A stretch of 15,077 bases of DNA from Deltaproteobacteria bacterium (GCA_023250585.1 JAHFAK010000003.1:44954-60030), one strand, 5' to 3'. Positions 1 to 8,494 are shown, counted from the stretch's first letter. Program-made: numbers and translations. Notes: generated from the sequence alone by a model not told the origin.

Positions 1-172
1 AAAAAAAAGGTTTAACGTAATGAATATTTTACTCTTCAGTCACATTAGAAAACGACCACCTAACGATGTTCAATGTTTTTCATTGTTGATCTATTTCCAG
101 AATAAAAGTTTTTTTAAGCATTTAGGAACCTATTTCACAATAGGTAGTTTCATTTTCCCCCCGAAATGTGAT

Positions 173-210
173 AAGGCTTAAAGGGCCCAATTAAACCTTT
201 AAGCCTTTTT
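173..210 (+). terminator. Rho-independent terminator-like hairpin
   Basis: A perfect 12-bp stem (173-184 with 196-207, arm AAGGCTTAAAGG) encloses an 11-nt loop and ends in a run of five T (206-210). On the plus strand this is the classic intrinsic-terminator layout. On the minus strand no T run follows the stem, so it points one way only. It would end a transcript entering from left of the window. Its T run merges into the outer arm of the repeat at 208-332. Confidence 0.55.
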
Positions 211-332
211 AAATCTTCTAAAATCAAACGATACATTGTTCTCGGCAAAAATTCTCAACGACGTATTAAGATATACGCCTTATTCGAATTTTTGCCTGCG
301 GCCTCGTCTCGTTTGATTTTAGAAGATTTAAA
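208..332. repeat. Nested inverted repeat with 24-bp perfect outer arms
   Basis: The outer arms 208-231 and 309-332 are perfect reverse complements (24 bp). Inside them, 244-254 and 286-296 pair perfectly over 11 bp (GGCAAAAATTC), and inside those 262-266 pairs with 273-277. The element could fold as a three-tier hairpin in DNA or RNA. It has no coding potential. It may be a miniature palindromic element or a structured non-coding RNA; the sequence alone does not decide. Its inner arm ends (ATCTTCTAA then ACGA) resemble those of the inverted repeat at 4462-4573. Confidence 0.7.
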
Positions 333-380
333 TGAAATGAACGTGGATGTGTACTCTTGAAATTAATTACTATTATGGCA

Positions 381-408
381 TTGTAATTGCACATACTATT
401 TATTAAAT
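381..408 (+). promoter_or_regulatory. Possible sigma-70-like promoter for the S41 peptidase
   Basis: TTGTAA (381-386), a 16-nt spacer and TTAAAT (403-408) give a fair match to a -35/-10 pair upstream of the GTG start. The region is so A+T-rich that such matches arise by chance. TATAAC at 420-425 is another possible -10 box. Confidence 0.25.
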
Positions 409-457
409 AGATTAGCGTATATAACACTCTGAAATTATTGTTATTTTATTGTAAACC

Positions 458-2098
458 GTGAAAAATAAATATCAAAAAATTGTATATTATGTAATTTTTT
501 CAATAGGTTTGATCAGTATTGTTGGGTGTAAAACTAAAAATACCGTTAAAACTGAGCCCATTAATTCCTCTCCCGTGCAACAGAATTTACCGCTACAAGA
601 CAGTGCTGAGTCTTCAAAAAATCATCAATTTGATGAAAAGAGACTGTATGTTTTTAGTTGGTTGAGGCGATTAAATCCTTCCGAAAATCCTACCACTATT
701 GCAGATCAAGTTTTGAATTACAGTGATACAGAGATCAATACCCTCATTCAAAAAATTAATACCATGGTTGCATATAATTATACATTGCTTGATACATTTA
801 ACATCGTTAGATTTGATCATCTCAACGATCCATGCACTGAGTTTCGTGAACTCCTACAACGATCACTCAATGTTCATCTTACAAAAAATCCAAAAGATTT
901 TGGAGAAATATATAAGGAAACAGCAAAGTCTCTTTTGATGTATCATATTGCTGATTTGAAAAAGAATGGCATTACTATTAGTGACGAAGAATCAAAACAG
1001 CAATTCGAAAAAATTAGTCACTATCAAGATTCAGACAAAAATTGCGATCTTATATATGATGGATTTGACTATGTTCTAAAAAAATTGAAGGGAGAAGGAA
1101 GTCTTGATAAAGTTAAAATACCTATTTTGCAAGAATCTTTACGTATAGCAATGGGGTATATGGATTTTTTTTCGTCGTATAATAATAAGCTCTTTATATC
1201 ACATTTATTGGAAAAAAATCATAGCGAAGAAAAAAAAGAATCCACCACAGTCATTCCCCTGCCATTTACTGTTGAAGATGTTTCGATTGGATATATTAAG
1301 ATTCAAAGATTTGAAGAAGGGATGAGTAATGTAGTTGCACAAGCTGTTTCACAATTCCCCTCGAGCATAGGAGGAATCATTATTGATCTTCGCGATAATA
1401 GAGGAGGAAGTGTCGATGAAATGTTGAAGCTCGTTCATTATTTTGTTAAAGATGCATATGTATATCGTATACTTAAACAGTCGAGTAGATTGAACGGAAA
1501 AGAAAATACTAATTCTTATATTACTGAAGCACTTACACGGGATGAGGATACCCCTAAAACTCCGCTTTTTGGAGGGCCTCTTGCGATACTGATTAATGAA
1601 GGAACGGCAAGCGCTGCTGAGCTCTTTACTCAAGCTATGAAAGATTATGGTCGAGCTCTCATTTTGGGAAAAAGAAGTTTTGGTAAAGGAATTGGACAAT
1701 TTGTTATGAGGCTCCAAGAAAATACTAATTTCGGTGGTGAAATTGCCGTAACAAATTCCATCTTTTTTTTCGTTAATAATAAAACAGACTCACGCAGAAG
1801 CTTCCCTCAAATAGAAGGAGTCAGTCCTCATATTATAGTAAGCGATGGAAATAAAGAAGTTGAAAAGCATATGAAGGATTTCCCGAATATCATTGATCCG
1901 ACATTATTTATCAGCATTGCTAAAAATTACACCAACGCAGATAAAAATTTTATTCCCTTTAATACTCAGTTGGGTTCTGTTATAAATCAATTGAAGTCTC
2001 CAGATACTTCATCTCTTGCGAGTAAAGAACAGCAATTAGAAGTCAGCAAAAAAATTATGTATGACTTTATAAAACTTACAGCATCAAAAAATAAATAA
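458..2098 (+). CDS. Lipoprotein, S41-family (C-terminal processing) serine peptidase
   Basis: A 546-residue predicted envelope protease. The N-terminus is a lipoprotein signal peptide: basic start, hydrophobic stretch about 8-22, and lipobox I-V-G-C with Cys24. Residues 50-280 are a helical, family-unassigned region. The S41 fold follows: GGIIIDLRDNRGG at 305-317, then NEGTASAAE with the predicted nucleophile Ser385, and SFGKG with the general base Lys410. The 25-residue Ser-Lys spacing equals that of E. coli Prc (S430/K455), so the dyad looks intact. I see no clear PDZ signature ahead of the catalytic core, whereas classical CTPs carry one. The start is GTG with no recognisable ribosome-binding site, chosen because it gives a complete signal peptide. 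It stands alone as a transcription unit. The family cleaves C-terminal tails of envelope proteins; the substrate here is unknown. Confidence 0.88.
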   Translation: MKNKYQKIVYYVIFSIGLISIVGCKTKNTVKTEPINSSPVQQNLPLQDSAESSKNHQFDEKRLYVFSWLRRLNPSENPTTIADQVLNYSDTEINTLIQKINTMVAYNYTLLDTFNIVRFDHLNDPCTEFRELLQRSLNVHLTKNPKDFGEIYKETAKSLLMYHIADLKKNGITISDEESKQQFEKISHYQDSDKNCDLIYDGFDYVLKKLKGEGSLDKVKIPILQESLRIAMGYMDFFSSYNNKLFISHLLEKNHSEEKKESTTVIPLPFTVEDVSIGYIKIQRFEEGMSNVVAQAVSQFPSSIGGIIIDLRDNRGGSVDEMLKLVHYFVKDAYVYRILKQSSRLNGKENTNSYITEALTRDEDTPKTPLFGGPLAILINEGTASAAELFTQAMKDYGRALILGKRSFGKGIGQFVMRLQENTNFGGEIAVTNSIFFFVNNKTDSRRSFPQIEGVSPHIIVSDGNKEVEKHMKDFPNIIDPTLFISIAKNYTNADKNFIPFNTQLGSVINQLKSPDTSSLASKEQQLEVSKKIMYDFIKLTASKNK

Positions 2099-2133
2099 GT
2101 GATACCAGCTCAGTTAATGGGAAAAATGAAGAT

Positions 2134-2211
2134 GGATCCCGTGGTCAAGCCACGGGATGACAAACGGGAAACACTCTCAAATTGTCATCCCGCGGCTTGA
2201 CCGCGGGATCC
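2134..2211. repeat. REP-type palindrome doublet (GC-rich dispersed repeat)
   Basis: Two 30-nt arms (2134-2163 and 2182-2211) are inverted copies with two differences. Each arm is also its own hairpin: ATCCCGTGG/CCACGGGAT on the left and ATCCCGCGG/CCGCGGGAT on the right, both with perfect 9-bp stems and 5-nt loops. The two differences are compensatory within each hairpin (T-A versus C-G). Similar GTCATCCCGCGG-type elements are scattered in many bacterial genomes. The high G+C stands out from the surrounding A+T-rich DNA. It lies just after the S41 gene but has no T run, so it is not a canonical terminator. Confidence 0.85.
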
Positions 2212-2260
2212 AGTTCCATAGAAAAATTACTTAATCACTCCCATTTACCAAGCTGTTACA

Positions 2261-2290
2261 AATAAGTGTTCTAGATCATTGACACTTATT
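2261..2290. promoter_or_regulatory. Operator-like dyad overlapping the prkA -35 box
   Basis: AATAAGTGT (2261-2269) and its exact reverse complement ACACTTATT (2282-2290) are separated by 12 nt. The half-site centres are 21 bp apart, two helical turns, as expected for a dimeric regulator on one DNA face. The right half-site covers most of the -35 hexamer, so a bound protein would be expected to repress. No T run follows, arguing against a terminator. The regulator is not identifiable. Confidence 0.5.
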
Positions 2291-2307
2291 CCGAAAAAAG
2301 CTATAAT
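2279..2307 (+). promoter_or_regulatory. Perfect-consensus sigma-70 promoter of prkA
   Basis: TTGACA (2279-2284), a 17-nt spacer and TATAAT (2302-2307) match the consensus at every hexamer position with the optimal spacing. Transcription would begin near 2314, giving a leader of about 55 nt before prkA. It is the strongest promoter I can see in the window, and the dyad overlapping its -35 box suggests that it is actively controlled. Confidence 0.8.
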
Positions 2308-2356
2308 AATAGGTGTGATACTTTATGGTGTAATTTTTATAACCCATTAGAATCAT

Positions 2357-2360
2357 GAGG
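2357..2360 (+). promoter_or_regulatory. Shine-Dalgarno site of prkA
   Basis: GAGG ends 8 nt before the ATG at 2369, a standard spacing, and fixes this start. Confidence 0.6.
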
Positions 2361-2368
2361 TTCTTATC

Positions 2369-4441
2369 ATGTATGACCATAAACGCTCTAATCTTTTTAC
2401 ATTTATTCAAGATAAACACAATGTCGTGGAGTATAAATCGCTTCATTGGGAAGGCACGTTTGACGAATACCTTCACATGGTTGAAAAGTCTCCAGAAATA
2501 GCACGCACGGCCTTTCAACGAATGTACGATATGATCCTTTCCTATGGTGTAGAAGAATACATTGATGCACGTAAAAAAATCTTTAAATATCGATTTTTCC
2601 AAGATCCGATTGATAAAGGCAAGGATGCAATTTTTGGATTAGATTTACCGCTTTCCAAACTCGTTAATAGTTTTATTGCAGCTGCTCGTCATTATGGCAC
2701 TGAAAAGAGAGTGCTCTTACTACATGGGCCTGTTGGAAGTTCAAAAAGTACAATTGTACGACTCCTCAAAAAAGGGCTCGAGCGTTATTCAAAAACCGAT
2801 GAAGGAGCATTGTATACCTATAAATGGAAATTGCGTGAAGAGGTAAAATCACTTCATCCTCCAATAATTACTGAATCAGAATTTCAATGTCCTATGCACG
2901 AAGAACCACTGCGATTAATTCCAGAAAATATTCGTGAAGAAATTTTGAAAAAACTCAATGAAGATAAACAAGAAGAAAAAAAGATTTATGTCGATGGATC
3001 ACTGTGTCCGGCTTGTAAACAAATCTATACAGAACTCATGAATTATTACGATGGCGATTGGACAAAAGTCATGAGCAATGTCGTCGTTAAACGTTTAGTT
3101 CTGAGTGAAAAAGATCGTGTGGGCATTGGAACGTTCCAACCAAAAGATGAAAAAAACCAAGATTCAACGGAGCTCACCGGTGATATAAATTACCGGAAGA
3201 TTGCATTATACGGACGCGAGTCAGATCCCCGCGCATTTAACTTTGATGGTGAATTCAATATTGCCAATCGAGGTGTGGTAGAATTTATTGAAGTATTAAA
3301 ACTCGATGTTGCATTTTTGTACGATTTATTAGGAGCAAGCCAGGAGCATGTCATTAAACCTAAGAAATTTGCTCAAGTGGATATTGATGAAGTCATTATT
3401 GGACATACCAATGAACCTGAATATCGTAAACTCCAAAATAATGAATTCATGGAAGCGCTTCGAGATAGAACCGTAAAAATCGATATTCCGTATATTACGA
3501 AACTTTCTGAAGAAGTTGAGATTTATAAAAAAGATTATAACCGCGACAAAATCAAAGGCAAACATATTGCTCCACACACCATTGAAATGGCAGCAATGTG
3601 GGCAGTGCTCACACGTCTTGAAGAACCAAAAAATACGCAAATGAGTCTTTTACAGAAATTAAAGCTCTACGATGGCCGTCATGTTCCAGGATATACCGAA
3701 GATACGGTTAAAGAATTGCGTAAGCAAGCGATGCGCGAAGGTCTAAATGGAATTTCGCCTCGTTATATTCAGGATAAAATTTCGAATGTTTTAGTCAGCG
3801 ATAAATCCGGAAGTTGTATTAGTCCATTTATGGTACTCAATGAATTACAAAGCGGGCTCAAACATCATTCTTTAATTTCATCAGAAGAGCTTAAAAAGAA
3901 ATTTCTCGAACTTATTAATGTGGTGAAACAAGAATACGAAAATATGGTCAAAAAAGAAGTGCAAAGAGCCGTTTGCGCTGATGAAGAATCAATTAAAAAA
4001 CTCTGTGGAAATTACATTGATCATGTTAAGGCATATGTCTTTAAAGAAAGGGTCAGAAACCAATATACAGGCCAAGATGAAGAGCCTGATGAACGACTCA
4101 TGCGTTCTATTGAAGAAAAAATTGAAGTTCCTGAAAGTAGAAAAGAGGATTTCCGAAAAGAAATCATGAATTATATTGGTGCTCTTGCGGTTGAAAAGAA
4201 AACCTTTGATTACCGAACCAACGAGCGACTTTTGCGAGCACTTGAATTAAAACTTTTTGAAGATCAAAAAGACACGATTAAACTAACGAGCATTATTTCT
4301 AAAGTTATTGATAAACAAACACAGGATAAAATTGATATCATTAAAAAGCGACTCATCGATAATTGTAAATACTGCGATTCATGCGCGACAGATGTTTTAA
4401 ATTATGTTGCAAGTATTTTTGCTCGTGGTGACGTAAAATAG
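2369..4441 (+). CDS. prkA: PrkA-family serine protein kinase / AAA+ protein
   Basis: A 690-residue PrkA/YeaG homologue, slightly longer than E. coli YeaG (about 644). The N-terminal PrkA AAA+ domain carries a clean Walker [10 protein letters not shown] at 120-128. A Cys/His set (C174-P-M-H177 and C213-P-A-C216) looks like the metal-site insertion seen in this family. A Walker B-like segment with VVEFIEVLK follows. The C-terminal helical domain ends in a Cys-rich tail (CKYCDSC). PrkA proteins were described as serine kinases. The Bacillus protein has also been reported to act as an ATP-dependent protease in sporulation, and E. coli YeaG acts with YeaH in starvation responses. Here it leads an apparent prkA-yeaH-spoVR operon behind a consensus promoter and an operator-like dyad. 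Cytoplasmic; the substrate is unknown. Confidence 0.95.
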   Translation: MYDHKRSNLFTFIQDKHNVVEYKSLHWEGTFDEYLHMVEKSPEIARTAFQRMYDMILSYGVEEYIDARKKIFKYRFFQDPIDKGKDAIFGLDLPLSKLVNSFIAAARHYGTEKRVLLLHGPVGSSKSTIVRLLKKGLERYSKTDEGALYTYKWKLREEVKSLHPPIITESEFQCPMHEEPLRLIPENIREEILKKLNEDKQEEKKIYVDGSLCPACKQIYTELMNYYDGDWTKVMSNVVVKRLVLSEKDRVGIGTFQPKDEKNQDSTELTGDINYRKIALYGRESDPRAFNFDGEFNIANRGVVEFIEVLKLDVAFLYDLLGASQEHVIKPKKFAQVDIDEVIIGHTNEPEYRKLQNNEFMEALRDRTVKIDIPYITKLSEEVEIYKKDYNRDKIKGKHIAPHTIEMAAMWAVLTRLEEPKNTQMSLLQKLKLYDGRHVPGYTEDTVKELRKQAMREGLNGISPRYIQDKISNVLVSDKSGSCISPFMVLNELQSGLKHHSLISSEELKKKFLELINVVKQEYENMVKKEVQRAVCADEESIKKLCGNYIDHVKAYVFKERVRNQYTGQDEEPDERLMRSIEEKIEVPESRKEDFRKEIMNYIGALAVEKKTFDYRTNERLLRALELKLFEDQKDTIKLTSIISKVIDKQTQDKIDIIKKRLIDNCKYCDSCATDVLNYVASIFARGDVK

Positions 4442-4461
4442 GTGTATATTAATTAATCCAG

Positions 4462-4573
4462 CAGAGAGTTCATATGTTCTTTTTTTATCTTCTAACGACG
4501 TCGCTTCCATAATACTTTTAAGAACAGAAAGCGCGATCGTTAGAAGATAAAAAAAGAACATATGAACTCTCTG
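4462..4573. repeat. Perfect 37-bp inverted repeat between prkA and yeaH
   Basis: Arms 4462-4498 and 4537-4573 are exact reverse complements over 37 bp, with a 38-nt loop that has a minor inner pairing (CGCTT 4502-4506 with AAGCG 4529-4533). Each arm contains a run of seven T or A. In RNA this would be an extremely stable hairpin. It starts 20 nt after the prkA stop and ends 23 nt before the yeaH start. No T run follows the right arm, so it is not a canonical terminator. It could be a miniature mobile palindrome, an RNase III-type processing site, or an attenuator separating kinase from partner expression. Confidence 0.9.
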
Positions 4574-4596
4574 TTACTTAGCAACAAGTATTTTCT

Positions 4597-5712
4597 ATGG
4601 TTTTAAAAATTAATTCAGATTATAACCGTTTTAAAGAAATTGTTCGTGGGCATATCAAGAAAGAGCTCCGTAAATATATGTCCACCACGGAAATTATCCA
4701 AAAAAAAGGTGACAATGTTGTTTCCATTCCCATGCCTTATATTGAATTGCCTCGTTTCAAATACGGCGATCAAGATGAAGGTGGTGTTGGACAAGGTGAA
4801 GGAGACGTTGGCACGAGCATTGGTAAAAAAGGCGAAGAAGGTTCAGAGAGCGAAGGAGGACGAGCAGGAAATTTGCCGGGCGAACATGCACAAGAAACAG
4901 AAGTAACCATTCACGAACTTGCTCAGATTCTCGGCGAAGAACTAGCATTGCCAAAAATCGAACCAAAAGGGAAAAAGAATATTGAATCGGAAAAAGATCG
5001 TTATACAAGTATTCATAAAGTAGGACCAGAAAGTCTTCGTCATTTTAAACGGACATTTAAAGAAGCTTTGAAACGGCAAATTGTCAGTGGCTATTATGAT
5101 TATAACGATCCTGTAATAATTCCCATTAAAGAAGATAAAAGGTTTCGTTCATGGAAACAAAAAAAAGTTCCAGAAAGTAATGCACTGATTATTTACATGA
5201 TGGACGTTTCTGGTTCAATGGGCGATGAGCAAAAAGAAATTGTTCGCATCGAAGCATTTTGGATAAACACCTGGCTGAAATCGCAATATCGAGGGTTGGA
5301 AGCAAAGTATATTGTTCATGATGCTGTGGCTCGAGAGGTAGATGAAGAAACATTTTTTCGTACTAAAGAAAGCGGTGGAACTATTATCTCTTCTGCATAT
5401 AAGTTATGTGTTAGCATTATTGAAAATGAATACAGCCCTGATAATTGGAATATCTATCCATTTCATTTTTCTGATGGAGATAATTGGTCGGGCGATGATA
5501 CCTCGGCGTGTATTGAGATTTTGAAAAAAAAGCTTATTCCTTATTCGAATATATTTTCGTATGGCCAGGTAGAAAGCCAATATGGCAGTGGCCAATTTAT
5601 TAAAGATTTAGAAGCATCATTTTCTGATGAAGAAAAAATGACACTTTCAAAGATTGAAAATAAAGAAGATATTTATCGATCGATAAAAGATTTTTTAAAA
5701 AAAGGAAAATAA
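4597..5712 (+). CDS. yeaH: DUF444 / YeaH-YhbH family protein with vWA-like domain
   Basis: A 371-residue member of the YeaH/YhbH (DUF444) family, whose members are usually about 390-430 residues. The N-terminal region, with its conserved basic helix and the [13 protein letters not shown] segment, is followed by a Gly/Glu-rich, probably disordered linker (about 50-100). The C-terminal half is von Willebrand A-like: MDVSGSM with the MIDAS-type D203-V-S-G-S207, then GGTIISSAY and FSDGDNW. Such domains bind a divalent metal and mediate protein contacts. In E. coli the yeaGH pair is co-transcribed and linked to sustained nitrogen starvation. Here it follows prkA after a strong palindrome and abuts spoVR with no spacer. 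I see no good ribosome-binding site before this ATG. Confidence 0.93.
   Translation: MVLKINSDYNRFKEIVRGHIKKELRKYMSTTEIIQKKGDNVVSIPMPYIELPRFKYGDQDEGGVGQGEGDVGTSIGKKGEEGSESEGGRAGNLPGEHAQETEVTIHELAQILGEELALPKIEPKGKKNIESEKDRYTSIHKVGPESLRHFKRTFKEALKRQIVSGYYDYNDPVIIPIKEDKRFRSWKQKKVPESNALIIYMMDVSGSMGDEQKEIVRIEAFWINTWLKSQYRGLEAKYIVHDAVAREVDEETFFRTKESGGTIISSAYKLCVSIIENEYSPDNWNIYPFHFSDGDNWSGDDTSACIEILKKKLIPYSNIFSYGQVESQYGSGQFIKDLEASFSDEEKMTLSKIENKEDIYRSIKDFLKKGK
5701..5706 (+). promoter_or_regulatory. Shine-Dalgarno site deciding the TTG start of spoVR
   Basis: AAAGGA lies inside the last codons of yeaH, 6 nt before TTG at 5713. This spacing supports the rare TTG start and suggests translational coupling. 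Confidence 0.55.
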
Positions 5713-7044
5713 TTGTTACCATCATACTTACAGTCAACGCGAGAAGAAGTTATTGAATATGCTCGTGCAGCTGGACTTGATTTCTTTGAAGTAATTTTCG
5801 AAATGCTCACCTCTGATGAAATGAGTCAAATTGCAAGTTACGGCGGATTTCCTACACGTTATCGTAATTGGCGTTTCGGTATGGAATATGATCGTTTTTC
5901 TAAAACCTATCAGTATGGCTTATCCCGAATCTATGAGCTCGTTATTAATAATGATCCCTGTTATGCATATTTACTTGAAAGTAATACTCCGCTCGATCAG
6001 AAACTTGTTATGGCTCATGTGTATGCCCATTCTGATTTTTTTAAAAACAATGCCCATTTTGGCCATACAAACCGTAAGATGGTTGATGAAATGGCAAACC
6101 ATGGAACACGAATATCAAACTATGTCGATCGTTATGGGCTTTCAGAAATTGAAGATTTTTTAGATTACAGTCATTCGATTGATAATCTCATTGATACGCA
6201 TTATCAAGGAACTGTAAGTAAGATAGACGAAAAAAGAGATATACTGAATTTTTTAGTCCATAATGCTGATCTTTCAGAATGGCAGCATGATATTCTTTCG
6301 ATTGTCCGTAAAGAAAGTTATTATTTTCTTCCACAAATGCAGACAAAGATTATGAACGAAGGATGGGCGACATTTTGGCATTCAAAAATTATGACTGAGA
6401 ATGCCCTTCGTGATGATGAAGTTATTGATTATGCACTCTCGCATTCAGGAACAGTTGCTACCTCGCCAGGACGAATTAATCCCTATAAAATGGGAGTGGA
6501 ACTCTTTCGTCATATTAAAGATCGATGGGATAAAGGAAAATTTGGCCAGGAATTTGAATCATGTGAAGATATCCAAGTGAGAAGTAAATGGGATAAACAT
6601 TTAGGTCTCGGCATTAAAAAGGTCTTTGATGTGCGAAAAATATACAACGATATCATGTTTCTTGATGAATTTTTAACTGAAGAATTCTGTGTCGAACAAA
6701 AGCTTTTTATTTATCAGCTTGATCAAAAAACAGGGCATTACATTATTAAGGATCGAGATCATCGTAAAGTAAAAGAGAAAATTCTTTTTTCTCTGACAAA
6801 TTTAGGAAATCCCATTATTCTCTTACGTGATGGTAATTACGAGGGAAAGGGTATTTTATATCTCTATCATAAACATATTGGTTCGGATTTAAAACTTGAT
6901 AAATCAAAAGATACACTCAAGGCTCTGCATCACATTTGGAAAAAATCCGTCTATCTTGAAACAAAAATACAAGATAAAGGCTTACTGCTTACTTTTGATG
7001 GTCGTGATCATCGGGAACATCCGATCAATTATAGCGAAGAGTAG
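5713..7044 (+). CDS. spoVR: SpoVR family protein
   Basis: A 443-residue SpoVR/YcgB homologue (Bacillus SpoVR about 468, E. coli YcgB about 510). Recognisable family blocks are the N-terminal AAGLDFFEVIFE, YGGFPTRYRNWRFGMEYD, the His-containing HVYAHSDFFKNN, MNEGWATFWHSKIM and RINPYKMGVELFRHIKDRW. Bacillus SpoVR is needed for normal spore cortex, but the family occurs in many non-sporulating bacteria beside PrkA and DUF444, and its biochemical activity is not established. The TTG start directly follows the yeaH TAA with a good Shine-Dalgarno, so the two are almost certainly co-translated. The 3' end overlaps the oppositely oriented TPR lipoprotein gene by 20 bp. Confidence 0.95.
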   Translation: MLPSYLQSTREEVIEYARAAGLDFFEVIFEMLTSDEMSQIASYGGFPTRYRNWRFGMEYDRFSKTYQYGLSRIYELVINNDPCYAYLLESNTPLDQKLVMAHVYAHSDFFKNNAHFGHTNRKMVDEMANHGTRISNYVDRYGLSEIEDFLDYSHSIDNLIDTHYQGTVSKIDEKRDILNFLVHNADLSEWQHDILSIVRKESYYFLPQMQTKIMNEGWATFWHSKIMTENALRDDEVIDYALSHSGTVATSPGRINPYKMGVELFRHIKDRWDKGKFGQEFESCEDIQVRSKWDKHLGLGIKKVFDVRKIYNDIMFLDEFLTEEFCVEQKLFIYQLDQKTGHYIIKDRDHRKVKEKILFSLTNLGNPIILLRDGNYEGKGILYLYHKHIGSDLKLDKSKDTLKALHHIWKKSVYLETKIQDKGLLLTFDGRDHREHPINYSEE

Positions 7045-8494
7045 AGACAAGTTTTTTCTTCAAATCTTTTCTTTCATCCAAATAAATTTGTTGTATCGTC
7101 TGATCTTCAGGTGCGAGAAAGAACCAACTATCTTTTTCTTGTACGAGAATGAAATATTTCTTTATAATGACAATTTTTTTCTCGTGTTCTTCATGTAGCA
7201 TTGCTTTTACCAACATATGGGTCTCGTCAATATATTCTATTTCATTGATGAGATAGAGAACGATTTGATGAGGCCAATGTTCTTTTATTTTTTTTTCAAA
7301 GACTATTTCATTGATTTGCTCTTTCGAAAAGTTGGATTGCATGTTATACAGATCAAAAAAATGTCTTTTTTGTAGAGATGTTATATAGGCGTCTATTTTT
7401 TGTTTTACTATTTTTTTATTATCAATTTTTTTTATCGAGTTAATTGTTTCTTCTGTACTTTGTTTTTGTTGAGTTTGAATTCTAGCAATGCTTTTAAAAA
7501 TAATTTGTGCATCACTAAATTTCATTTGTTTTTCGTATATGCCTGCAAGCACCTGTCTGAAACGAATATCAAGTGCATTATGTTGGATCATTTTATTACA
7601 CATATCTTGGGCTTTCTCGTATAAATCATTGTTTAGGTAGACGGTAACGAGCATATAATTATTTTCGGTAAAAAAAGGACTTATTGCTGAAGCTCTTTCT
7701 AATAATTCAAGAGCAGCCTTTTGATCTTTGATGATTTTGTGCTGCCCAAAATAATAATACTTAAATGCTAATGAATCTACCGTACCTCCGATTATCTCTT
7801 TTATGATCTCTCTTGTTGTTTCAATAGATTCATCTTTTGTTTGAATGGTCGAAATTACAGTAAGAGCTTCAGAGGGATTATTTTCGATAATAAAAATAGA
7901 AGCTAAGAGATTCTTTGCTGCTGTACTATTTGAAGAATTTTTTTCTTGTGTGTGTAAAGCTTTTTGAACATATTTTTCTGCATTTTGTATTTCTTCTAAG
8001 TTTAAAGAAATTTTTGCATGCAGCATATATACTTCAAATTCTATATCCTGATCATTATCAATAACTCTGTAATCCAATGATTGGTTTTTAATAAATGATT
8101 TTTTAAGTAGTATTTCTTCGGCATCATTTAAATACATGTCTGCTTCGTGCTCTTTCCCTTGTTCATAATTGACTCGAGCAAGCTCAATGTATGGATAAAT
8201 AAAATTTTTATCGAGATTTATTGCGTGTAGGTATTTGAAATGTGCATTATCTAAGTCACTTTGAAAATAATAGCTCGCTCCTAAAAAATAGTAAGCGTAA
8301 GGGTTTGATGGATTTTTTGTCAACGCTTTTTCGCATTCTATTTTTGCTTTTTCGAAATGATGACTTTTTAAATATGTAATAGCTTGAACGAGATGATGTG
8401 TTTCTTCATGAGAGCTTTTTGAAGTACATGAAAGAAGAAAAATACTCCATGATATAAGTATAATTTTTACAACTGAGCATTGGCCGCGGATCAC
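7025..8494 (-). CDS. TPR-repeat lipoprotein
   Basis: A 489-residue predicted lipoprotein. The signal peptide ends in the lipobox L-L-S-C with Cys23. Tetratricopeptide repeats follow: a clear block at about 35-125 (YLKSHHFEKAKIECEKAL, then AYYFLGASYYFQSDLDNAHF), a looser block at about 150-225, and another at about 250-345. The last 110 residues are not TPR and look like an alpha/beta module of unknown type. The role is probably scaffolding or assembly in the envelope. The GTG start overlaps the stop of the upstream cyclase gene as GTGA, so translation is probably coupled. The lipid attachment side and partners are unknown. The few basic residues in the signal n-region (R3, K10) leave slight doubt about the exact start. 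Confidence 0.82.
   Translation of the reverse strand: MIRGQCSVVKIILISWSIFLLSCTSKSSHEETHHLVQAITYLKSHHFEKAKIECEKALTKNPSNPYAYYFLGASYYFQSDLDNAHFKYLHAINLDKNFIYPYIELARVNYEQGKEHEADMYLNDAEEILLKKSFIKNQSLDYRVIDNDQDIEFEVYMLHAKISLNLEEIQNAEKYVQKALHTQEKNSSNSTAAKNLLASIFIIENNPSEALTVISTIQTKDESIETTREIIKEIIGGTVDSLAFKYYYFGQHKIIKDQKAALELLERASAISPFFTENNYMLVTVYLNNDLYEKAQDMCNKMIQHNALDIRFRQVLAGIYEKQMKFSDAQIIFKSIARIQTQQKQSTEETINSIKKIDNKKIVKQKIDAYITSLQKRHFFDLYNMQSNFSKEQINEIVFEKKIKEHWPHQIVLYLINEIEYIDETHMLVKAMLHEEHEKKIVIIKKYFILVQEKDSWFFLAPEDQTIQQIYLDERKDLKKKLVSTLRYN

Larger units (their letters stand above)
1..457. other. Gene-free leader region upstream of the S41 peptidase
   Basis: I see no convincing coding sequence here on either strand. 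The stretch holds a small hairpin (128-134 pairing with 139-145, loop of 4), a stronger terminator-like hairpin (173-207), a large nested inverted repeat (208-332) and A+T-rich sequence that may contain the promoter of the downstream peptidase. The hairpins suggest that a plus-strand transcript from a gene left of the window ends here. Confidence 0.6.

Noticed and set aside
1349-1717. Minus-strand open frame inside the S41 gene
   Set aside because: It lies opposite conserved catalytic blocks of the peptidase and has no family resemblance or start signals; it is a shadow frame.
2276-2602. Minus-strand open frame over the prkA start and promoter
   Set aside because: It covers the consensus promoter and conserved PrkA N-terminus, and its composition is that of an A+T-rich shadow frame.
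4462-4573. Long palindrome as an ordinary rho-independent terminator
   Set aside because: The stem is far longer than usual and no T run follows either arm in the right place; an operon gene follows at once.
4750-4900. Gly/Glu-rich stretch in yeaH as a frameshift or low-quality segment
   Set aside because: A polar linker in this place is normal for the DUF444 family and the frame stays open through to the vWA-like domain.
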